Shown one piece after another: positions 1-4,434 of a stretch of DNA of 9,426 nucleotides. The position numbers were made by a program, and so were the translations under genes. Origin of the DNA: Spirochaetia bacterium (lineage in GTDB: Bacteria > Spirochaetota > Spirochaetia > PWKH01). The stretch covers positions 1 to 9,426 of the forward strand of contig JAIPFU010000059.1 of assembly GCA_021736505.1 (NCBI GenBank), written 5' to 3'. The notes beneath the pieces are model-generated. The model searched no databases, was not told where the DNA came from, and worked only from the letters and a program-made list of their open reading frames with translations. Numbering within the stretch: the stretch's first letter is position 1; each line of letters starts with the position of its first letter.

Positions 1-73
1 CCGACAAAGTTGTCTTTCCGGAATCGATATGTGCACTAATTCCGATATTCCGCATTTTGGTAATATCTGCCAT
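1..73 (-). CDS. fusA: Elongation factor G, N-terminal fragment (mitochondrial EF-G1-like subtype)
   Basis: The ATG is the complement of 71-73 and the gene runs off the left edge, so only about 24 residues are visible. They begin MADITKMRNIG and run straight into the P-loop GISAHIDSGKTTLS, the start of the GTPase domain of the translocation GTPase EF-G. A purine-rich ribosome site (GAGAGG) lies about 6 bases before the ATG on the minus strand. Ordinary bacterial EF-G has Ala in HIDAGKTT; the Ser here matches mitochondrial EF-G1 and the bacterial group of spirochaetes, planctomycetes and deltaproteobacteria that carries two EF-G paralogues. That subtype call rests on one short motif. EF-G would move tRNA and mRNA through the ribosome after peptide bond formation. 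The gene is divergent from the HIT gene across a long spacer. Confidence 0.9.
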   Translation of the reverse strand, partial: MADITKMRNIGISAHIDSGKTTLS

Positions 74-136
74 CTTTTTCCTCTCAACTTATATAAAGAT
101 TTTTTCTTGTGTTCTTATTTCAACATGCTTATGCAA

Positions 137-150
137 TGTAAGCCCTTACA
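137..150. promoter_or_regulatory. Dyad upstream of the EF-G gene, possible operator
   Basis: TGTAAG and CTTACA form perfect 6-bp arms around a 2-bp centre (TGTAAGCCCTTACA). Outer arms ATGCA (131-135) and TGCAT (160-164) extend the symmetry roughly. It lies 64 bp ahead of the EF-G ATG, a reasonable place for an operator or a leader-RNA hairpin. No known regulator is assigned. Confidence 0.3.
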
Positions 151-255
151 GCTGAATCATGCATACTCTGTTCTTAATGCATAGAGAATAATTCGTATCA
201 TGAAATCAAGGGAGCCGCTCAAAGGCTGTTGAATTCGGTAAGTACAGCTTCCATC

Positions 256-281
256 ATTCCCTGTAAACATTCCCTGTAAAC
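256..281. repeat. 13-bp tandem duplication
   Basis: ATTCCCTGTAAAC occurs twice in direct succession (256-268 and 269-281) with no mismatch. It sits in noncoding DNA between the divergent EF-G and HIT genes and looks like a replication-slippage duplication. Confidence 0.8.
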
Positions 282-836
282 AGATTAGTGTTTTTCAGCA
301 CTTTATCTCTAAACTGTACGTTTCCGCTATGCCTGACAAAACATTCTCAATCTAAGCTGTTATCCCTTCTTTCAGTGACTTTGTTCATTTCTGGATGAAT
401 GTTATTTTTTCACCGGCTGGAAGTAAAACACATCGGAATCGGAGTTTAGTACAGTTGCCAACTTTTTTCAATACCTTAATTTATAATTTATCATGAGTTA
501 TTTGTAAGATTTCTGTTATTATTCTCACAAATTCTCCTAATAAATCTCCAAACAGATACTGAAAAGAAAAGAAACAGACAAGCTGAATCAGAAAATCACG
601 TAAAATCGCAGTATGATAAGAGTTTATCTTCAAAAACCAGAATAAAAACTGTAATAGCCTATGCAAATATAACAAATATTCACGATCTTGGCAAATCCTT
701 ACACAAAGCGCGAGGATCCCCATAAATACAGTCTTCTCCATCACCTTGATACAGAAAACGGGATGACTTACATCAAGCTTTATGCTACAAATAAAGAAGA
801 CAGCATACAACAGATCATGCGGAAATTGACTTGGCC

Positions 837-908
837 TTCTGACTGTTTTCTGACTGTTTTCTGACTGACTTTTAACTGTTTTTAGACGGAATTTTTGACT
901 GTTTTTTA
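837..908. repeat. T-rich tandem array, 11-bp period
   Basis: TTCTGACTGTT is repeated exactly at 837-847 and 848-858, followed by a third copy that diverges at its end (859-869). Degenerate relatives follow (TTTAACTGTTTTT, then TTTTTGACTGTTTTTT) up to about 908. The array ends about 40 bp before the HIT start codon. T-tracts spaced at about one helical turn could bend DNA or serve as UP-like promoter sequence; that is inference. Confidence 0.75.
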
Positions 909-948
909 CAGGACCTGAAGAAAAAGACGTTTTAAAGGAGCAGCATCC

Positions 949-1350
949 ATGGCAACCATTTTTTCCAAAATTATCGAAGGGGAAATTCCCTCAGTGAACA
1001 TCTACGAGGATGAAGTCTGTGTAGTCATTCTCGATATCTCCCCGGTAAACAAAGGGCACGCTTTAGTCATAGCCCGGGATGAGTACGAAACCCTGCTTGA
1101 CTGTCCCGATAAAACCCTGAACCACATGATGCAGGTCTCCAAACGGGTGGTGCAGAAACTTATTGAGGTACTCAAGATCGACGGCTACAACATCCTCATC
1201 AACAATAAACCCGCATCCGGTCAGGAAGTACCGCATCTGCACATACACATCATTCCGCGGTTCACAAATGACGGGAAATCTCCCATTGCTCAAAAAGAGA
1301 CCTATGGAGAGATGGAAATGGTGGAACTTGGAAAAAAACTGCAGCTCTAA
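949..1350 (+). CDS. HIT-family (histidine triad) nucleotide hydrolase/transferase
   Basis: This 133-residue protein covers the whole HIT fold. The signature HLHIHIIPR places the triad at His96, His98 and His100, with His98 the expected nucleophile that forms a nucleotidyl-histidine intermediate. The N-terminal motif TIFSKIIEGEIPS and the central NNKPASGQEVPH are typical of the bacterial HinT/Hit branch, which cleaves nucleoside phosphoramidates or dinucleoside polyphosphates in the cytoplasm; the true substrate cannot be told. The N-terminal CxxC found in many bacterial relatives (CIFCKI) is absent, replaced by TIFSKI, so that zinc site is missing. AAGGAG at 935-940 sits 8 bases before the ATG and fixes the start. 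The gene stands alone, with about 200 bp to the next gene on its strand. Confidence 0.93.
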   Translation: MATIFSKIIEGEIPSVNIYEDEVCVVILDISPVNKGHALVIARDEYETLLDCPDKTLNHMMQVSKRVVQKLIEVLKIDGYNILINNKPASGQEVPHLHIHIIPRFTNDGKSPIAQKETYGEMEMVELGKKLQL

Positions 1351-1519
1351 ACAAGTAGAGGCGGATACAGGGAGCTTTTAACAGATATATGCTGATGCTT
1401 ACGCTTTGGAAAACTATTATTCAGCTGTCGCAGCAGGTCAGGAAGGGCACAGTACATTGTATTCCACGCTCCTTGCTGCCATTTTCAAGCTCATGCTAAG
1501 TTCAAGAATCCAGTTGAAA

Positions 1520-1525
1520 TATAAT
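1520..1525 (+). promoter_or_regulatory. Candidate -10 box for the small zinc-site gene
   Basis: A perfect TATAAT lies 23 bases before the next start codon. No good -35 is seen at 16-18 bp spacing (TAAGTT at 17 bp is poor). If used, transcription would start near 1532 and leave a short leader of about 17 bases. Confidence 0.4.
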
Positions 1526-1548
1526 AAAATTAACGGTAAAATAGGGCC

Positions 1549-1866
1549 ATGGCTGTATGTTATTTCTGCGGAAGCGAGTTCCCCGAAAAATTTGAAGTAT
1601 ACCGCACCACAAGTTGTCCATCCTGCGGAAGAGATGTAAAAATCTGCAGGAACTGTGCATTTTACAGCCCAGGCTCCCACTACGAATGCAGAGAGACCAT
1701 ATCAGAACCTGTCAGGGATAAGGAGCGGGCTAATTTTTGTGATTATTTCAGGCTGGCTTCCTCCTCAGGAGGAAGCGGGAAGGACAGCAGGGAGCGTGAA
1801 GCGGAACGAAAGAAGGCAAAACAGGAAGAGGCGAGGAGACGTTTTAACTCCCTCTTTGGGGATTAA
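1549..1866 (+). CDS. Small two-zinc-site (double CxxC) protein of unknown function
   Basis: The 105-residue product has eight cysteines in four pairs or singles: Cys4-x2-Cys7 with Cys23-x2-Cys26, as in a zinc ribbon, then Cys33-x2-Cys36 with Cys47 and Cys64, enough for a second metal site (His44 is nearby). The block KICRNCAFYSPGSHYECRE and the later DKERANFCDYF resemble a small uncharacterised family I recall from spirochaetes and deltaproteobacteria; I know of no assigned function. The tail (about 72-105) is a Ser/Gly linker followed by a Lys/Glu/Arg-rich segment that is probably helical and ends RRRFNSLFGD. It is likely cytosolic: no signal peptide or membrane segment. The start codon is plausible from the CYFCG motif directly after it, but the ribosome site is poor (only TAGGG very close to the ATG). 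RNA, DNA or protein binding are all possible. Confidence 0.8.
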   Translation: MAVCYFCGSEFPEKFEVYRTTSCPSCGRDVKICRNCAFYSPGSHYECRETISEPVRDKERANFCDYFRLASSSGGSGKDSREREAERKKAKQEEARRRFNSLFGD

Positions 1867-1884
1867 AAAATGCAGGAAACTGCA
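1865..1884 (-). terminator. Terminator-like hairpin reading on the minus strand
   Basis: TGCAG (1871-1875) and CTGCA (1880-1884) form a perfect stem around a GAAA loop on the plus strand. Six A's at 1865-1870 become a T6 run directly after the hairpin on the minus strand, the layout of an intrinsic terminator. No minus-strand gene is near, so it could stop antisense transcription. In the plus direction the hairpin follows the zinc-site gene's TAA but lacks a T-run. Confidence 0.4.
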
Positions 1885-1925
1885 ATTATCCCGACAGAAT
1901 TCATCAGAACAGCAGGCTGTTGCGT

Positions 1926-1979
1926 CTGTAATTATCAGCAAGCTGTAAGTACCTGTAATTGCCTGCAAGTACCAGCAAG
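1926..1979. repeat. Mosaic of short direct repeats
   Basis: CTGTAATT occurs at 1926-1933 and 1953-1960, CAGCAAG at 1936-1942 and 1973-1979, and AAGTACC at 1947-1953 and 1967-1973. The different offsets (27, 37 and 20 bp) suggest layered small duplications. It lies upstream of the nitroreductase gene and is noncoding if the GTG start is right. Confidence 0.6.
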
Positions 1980-2018
1980 ATTGACATACATATACCATAT
2001 ACGAAAAAACGACCCAAA

Positions 2019-2024
2019 AAGGAG
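2019..2024 (+). promoter_or_regulatory. Ribosome binding site deciding the nitroreductase start
   Basis: AAGGAG, inside an A-rich run, lies 6 bases before GTG 2031. The in-frame TTG at 1959 has no such site and would add a 24-residue extension translated from repeat-filled spacer. Confidence 0.8.
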
Positions 2025-2030
2025 AATACT

Positions 2031-2549
2031 GTGCTGGACCTCTTATCTTCCCGAAGAAGCATACGCAAATATCTTGAAAAGGAAGTGCCTGAACGCTGCA
2101 TTGCCTCTTTGACCAAGGCTGCCCTCTATTCTCCATCGGGTAGAAACTTACGCCCCTGGGAGATCACCATTGTCACGGAACCCGACCTTATCAGAAAGCT
2201 GTCTGAAGCTAAGCCTACAGGAGCGGATTTTCTTGCAGAAGCAGCATTGGCATTCGTCATAGCCGGATTACCGGAAAAAAGCGACATCTGGATAGAGGAC
2301 ACCGCTATTGTCTCAACAAACATCCTTTTGGAGGCGGAAGCCCTCGGTTTGGGCGCATGCTGGATACACATCAGAAACCGCTCAGCGGCTGACGGCAGCC
2401 CATCTGAAAAAATCATCAAAGAGCTGCTGCAGATACCCGAAAACCGAAGCATCACCAATATGATAGCTATAGGATACCCCGACGAGGAAAAACCAAGCTA
2501 CACGGAGAAAGATCTGCACTGGGAGAAAGTTTTCCGTAACATCCGGTAA
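2031..2549 (+). CDS. Nitroreductase-family FMN oxidoreductase
   Basis: From the GTG start this is a 172-residue protein with the nitroreductase fold. Residues 8-14 (RRSIRKY) form the N-terminal FMN-phosphate binding motif, and SPSGRNLRPW (34-43) is the second flavin-contacting segment. GLGACWI (106-112) follows the long central helix, and IGYPDEEKP (147-155) is the usual C-terminal loop after the last strand. Members are cytosolic homodimeric flavoproteins that use NAD(P)H to reduce nitro compounds, quinones or related substrates; the natural substrate here is unknown. The length is at the short end for the family, as in the compact NADH-dependent branch. The next gene encodes a peroxiredoxin, which fits a redox neighbourhood, but the 139-bp gap argues against tight co-translation. 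Confidence 0.92.
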   Translation: MLDLLSSRRSIRKYLEKEVPERCIASLTKAALYSPSGRNLRPWEITIVTEPDLIRKLSEAKPTGADFLAEAALAFVIAGLPEKSDIWIEDTAIVSTNILLEAEALGLGACWIHIRNRSAADGSPSEKIIKELLQIPENRSITNMIAIGYPDEEKPSYTEKDLHWEKVFRNIR

Positions 2550-2688
2550 ACTTCGCTGTATATTTACTGCACATTGTAAAATGTTTCGCATATGCAGAAA
2601 TTCATGTAGCATATTTTACTCATTTTGCAATATTATAAATAACTAACTCAGCCAAAAGACCAAATTACAACGATGTAGGGAGGGACAT

Positions 2689-3153
2689 ATGTTGGAACGA
2701 GGATCGATGGCTCCGGATTTCTCACTCATATCCGATAGAGGCCATTCTGTATCGTTATCTCAGTTCAGAGGACGAAAAATAGTTCTCTACTTTTATCCGA
2801 AGGACAATACACCAGGCTGTACCACCGAAGCCTGTCAGTTCAGGGATGCTTACGACCGTTTTATTGCTGCCGGAGCGGTCATCATCGGCATCAGTCCTGA
2901 TACTGAAAAATCTCATGAGAACTTCAGGAACAAGTACGGCCTGCCTTTCATCCTGGCAGCTGACCCGGAAAAGAAGGTACTGCAGCAGTATAATGCCCTG
3001 AAGGAGAAGAAGATGTACGGCCGAACCTATATGGGAGTTCAGCGCTCTACCTTCATCATTGATGAAAATGGGAAGATCTTGGAAATATTCCCCCAGGTTA
3101 AACCCGATGGTCATGCTCAGGAAATTCTTGAAGTTCTGAATTCACAAGACTGA
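2689..3153 (+). CDS. bcp: Thioredoxin-dependent peroxiredoxin, Bcp/PrxQ type
   Basis: The 154-residue protein matches the whole Bcp/PrxQ family. The active-site motif PKDNTPGC carries Thr41 and the peroxidatic Cys44. Cys49 lies five residues later in the position of the resolving cysteine of PrxQ enzymes, so an intramolecular disulfide is expected. Arg119 (in GVQRSTFIID) completes the Pro-Thr-Cys-Arg set. It would reduce hydrogen peroxide and organic hydroperoxides in the cytoplasm and be recycled by thioredoxin. The opening MLERGSMAPDFSL aligns with the usual family N-terminus, and GGGAGGG just upstream of the ATG supports this start. The A/T-rich 139-bp upstream gap could hold its own promoter (TATTATAAAT near 2631), but no clear -35 is visible. 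Confidence 0.95.
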   Translation: MLERGSMAPDFSLISDRGHSVSLSQFRGRKIVLYFYPKDNTPGCTTEACQFRDAYDRFIAAGAVIIGISPDTEKSHENFRNKYGLPFILAADPEKKVLQQYNALKEKKMYGRTYMGVQRSTFIIDENGKILEIFPQVKPDGHAQEILEVLNSQD

Positions 3154-3198
3154 TCTCGACAGTAAGTGCAGACTGCGCAGTAATTGTAGATTCAAGGA

Positions 3199-3262
3199 TA
3201 AAAAATGTAAAAACTCATTACGACAGAATTCATTACTAAGAAATTCATTACTAAAGAATTCA
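3199..3262. repeat. Intergenic short repeats sharing a 13-bp block with the 1864-1904 spacer
   Basis: TAAAAAATG (3199-3207) followed by CGACAGAATTCAT (3221-3233) recurs, in the same order and strand, at 1864-1872 and 1892-1904. Within this copy, AATTCATTACTAA is repeated in tandem fashion (near 3228 and 3242), followed by a third partial AATTCAT near 3257. It lies between the peroxiredoxin and the lamin-tail gene. Confidence 0.6.
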
Positions 3263-3293
3263 TGCAGGAAAACTGTTTATCCTTTTTCAGGTA

Positions 3294-3302
3294 TGGTATC
3301 AT
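3294..3302 (+). promoter_or_regulatory. Candidate extended -10 promoter for the lamin-tail gene
   Basis: TGGTATCAT is an extended -10 (TG-N-TATCAT, five of six matches to TATAAT). A start near 3309 would give a leader of about 27 bases that contains the AGGAG ribosome site. The -35 region is poor. The element overlaps a small dyad, GTATG-GTAT-CATAC (3291-3304), where a regulator could bind. Confidence 0.35.
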
Positions 3303-3335
3303 ACAGATATCCGGGAATACCTAAGAGGAGAAATA

Positions 3336-4322
3336 ATGAGAAAGCATATACTGACCCCTTTCATTTCGGTCATTATGCGGTCGTTCATCATACGGCCGGT
3401 CATCATGCGGCGGATCATCATACTGCTTTTCTTGCTGCTGATTATCATGCTTCCCGTCCATGCAGAAGATAGGAAGCTTCAGGAAGCTTTACCGGAATTT
3501 ATAGTAATAAATGAAGCTGCCTCCCAGGGAGAATACGATTTTATTGAACTTCTCAATCTCTCTTCCGAAGCAGCTGTCTTTTCCTCCGGCTGGTTTCTCG
3601 ATGATGACAAAAAAGGATATGATGATGGGAACAGCTCATTTGTCATTCCCGAAGGAACTGTAATTGAAGGCAATGGGTATCTGCTGATTTGTCCATTCTC
3701 TCCGGATAATGCCAAGGATGTTCTGAATAACAAGCATATCCCCCGGACTGCATTATGCGATATTTCATTCTCCCTAGGTTCATCCGATGAAGTGAATCTT
3801 TACTTCCGCGAGGAGCTGGCTGATTCAGTATCCTGGGATAGTGATGTAAACTCCTACGGGCGAAGCCCTGATAACGTGCAGGATTTCTCTCACCTCCTCA
3901 TCCGTACGCCGGGCAAAGAGAATAAGAAGGAAAAGCTCTATACATCAGGTCCGGAGGCAAATCTGACAATTAATGAGATCTGCTCGGTGGATGAGGATTA
4001 CGTTGAATTGTATTATTCAGGAGATAGTGTTCTCAAGATGGAGGAAGGAACCTGGTTTCTTGAAGATATAGATAAGCAACGTGATATTTCGCTGCCGTCA
4101 GCGACGGTAAGCCCTGGATCCTTTATCCTGATTTACACACAAAAGGGCTCACATGATTTGGGCTTGGGCAGAAAAGACAGCGTATTCCTGCGATTCAAGG
4201 ACAGCATTGTCGACTACTGCCGCTGGAATGAACATGTAGATAGTTACGGCAGTTACCCTGACGGAAGCAAAGATAGGGGCCCCATGGATAAAACACCGGG
4301 TTCGGCAAACTCAATTCCCTAG
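3336..4322 (+). CDS. Secreted protein with two lamin-tail (LTD) domains
   Basis: The 328-residue protein starts with a signal peptide: a long basic n-region, a hydrophobic core (about 27-40) and a probable signal peptidase I site after VHA (43). The mature part holds two copies of the immunoglobulin-like lamin-tail domain, about 54-197 and 208-327. Both show INE near the start, a DFIEL/DYVEL strand, a Trp-containing WFLDD/WFLED strand, a later W with SYG-x-x-PD, and an ending RTPGKEN/KTPGSAN. The repeats are visible only at protein level, so the duplication is old. Bacterial LTDs occur in exported proteins, often with nucleases or adhesins, and are thought to bind other macromolecules; no enzyme domain is present here. 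AGGAG lies 5 bases before the ATG. The n-region is built from a 15-bp DNA repeat (3368-3427). Confidence 0.85.
   Translation: MRKHILTPFISVIMRSFIIRPVIMRRIIILLFLLLIIMLPVHAEDRKLQEALPEFIVINEAASQGEYDFIELLNLSSEAAVFSSGWFLDDDKKGYDDGNSSFVIPEGTVIEGNGYLLICPFSPDNAKDVLNNKHIPRTALCDISFSLGSSDEVNLYFREELADSVSWDSDVNSYGRSPDNVQDFSHLLIRTPGKENKKEKLYTSGPEANLTINEICSVDEDYVELYYSGDSVLKMEEGTWFLEDIDKQRDISLPSATVSPGSFILIYTQKGSHDLGLGRKDSVFLRFKDSIVDYCRWNEHVDSYGSYPDGSKDRGPMDKTPGSANSIP
3368..3427 (+). repeat. 15-bp in-frame repeat in the signal-peptide n-region
   Basis: Four imperfect 15-bp units (3368-3382, 3383-3397, 3398-3412, 3413-3427) with core TCATCATRCGG encode a five-residue rhythm, VIMRS-FIIRP-VIMRR-IIILL. The unit is a multiple of three, so copy number changes would lengthen or shorten the signal peptide's start without a frameshift. 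Confidence 0.75.
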
Positions 4323-4324
4323 AA

Positions 4325-4350
4325 AGCTTAAGCCCCAGATAGGCTTAGCT
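4325..4350 (+). terminator. Hairpin after the lamin-tail gene
   Basis: AGCTTAAGCC (4325-4334) pairs with GGCTTAGCT (4342-4350) around a 7-base loop, with one bulged T. It starts just after the TAG stop. No T-run follows directly (only a T-rich stretch about 10 bases later), so it may be an RNA 3'-end structure rather than a full intrinsic terminator. Confidence 0.35.
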
Positions 4351-4377
4351 GCAGGGCATTAATCTTCTTATTGCGTA

Positions 4378-4406
4378 TATACACCCCATAGTTTCTGCTG
4401 TATAAT
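4378..4406 (+). promoter_or_regulatory. Promoter of the hybrid sensor kinase gene
   Basis: TATACA (4378-4383, four of six to TTGACA) and a perfect TATAAT (4401-4406) are separated by exactly 17 bp. Transcription would start near 4413. This supports the ATG at 4435 and argues against the in-frame GTG at 4417, which would have almost no leader. Confidence 0.6.
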
Positions 4407-4422
4407 TTTTGTATTCGTGGCT

Positions 4423-4428
4423 GAGGGG
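4423..4428 (+). promoter_or_regulatory. Ribosome binding site deciding the hybrid kinase start
   Basis: GAGGGG lies 6 bases before ATG 4435. The alternative GTG at 4417 lies upstream of this site and has none of its own. Confidence 0.75.
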
Positions 4429-4434
4429 AAGTTT

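Larger units (their letters stand above)
74..948. other. Long gene-free divergent spacer
   Basis: About 875 bp separate the EF-G start from the HIT start. I find no convincing gene here. The longest open frame (minus strand, about 481-810) would need a TTG start without a ribosome site, encodes Phe/Leu/Ile-rich low-complexity sequence as expected from A/T-rich noncoding DNA, and matches no family I know. The stretch does contain a dyad near the EF-G gene (137-150), a 13-bp tandem duplication (256-281) and a T-rich array with an 11-bp period (837-908). Promoters for both flanking genes must lie in it, but I could not place either with a good -35/-10 pair. No tRNA cloverleaf was recognised. Confidence 0.6.

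Noticed and set aside
481..810. Open frame on the minus strand, 109 codons, hydrophobic
   Set aside because: TTG start, no ribosome site, low-complexity Phe/Leu/Ile-rich product in A/T-rich spacer DNA, and no recognisable family or membrane-protein pattern.
1345..1380. Hairpin CTCTA / TAGAG at the end of the HIT gene
   Set aside because: Five weak base pairs overlapping the stop codon, with the only T-run about 15 bases downstream; not a convincing terminator.
1981..2003. Consensus TTGACA followed by TATA-like boxes ahead of the nitroreductase
   Set aside because: The -35 match is perfect, but the TATA-like hexamers lie only 4-11 bp away and the correctly spaced position is an A-run, so no standard promoter can be called.
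1959..2030. 24-residue N-terminal extension of the nitroreductase from a TTG
   Set aside because: No ribosome site at the TTG, repeat-filled noncoding-like sequence, and a strong AAGGAG placed correctly for GTG 2031; family proteins start near the RRSIRKY motif.
2576..2619. Inverted repeat GTAAAAT / ATTTTAC after the nitroreductase gene
   Set aside because: A/T-only stem with a 30-base loop and no T-run; too weak to call a terminator.
2621..2645. Possible PerR/Fur-like box before the peroxiredoxin gene
   Set aside because: Only one half resembles the A/T-rich PerR consensus and the symmetry is missing; common by chance in such A/T-rich DNA.
4417..4434. GTG start giving six extra residues on the hybrid kinase
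   Set aside because: It lies only a few bases after the predicted transcription start and upstream of the GAGGGG ribosome site that serves ATG 4435.
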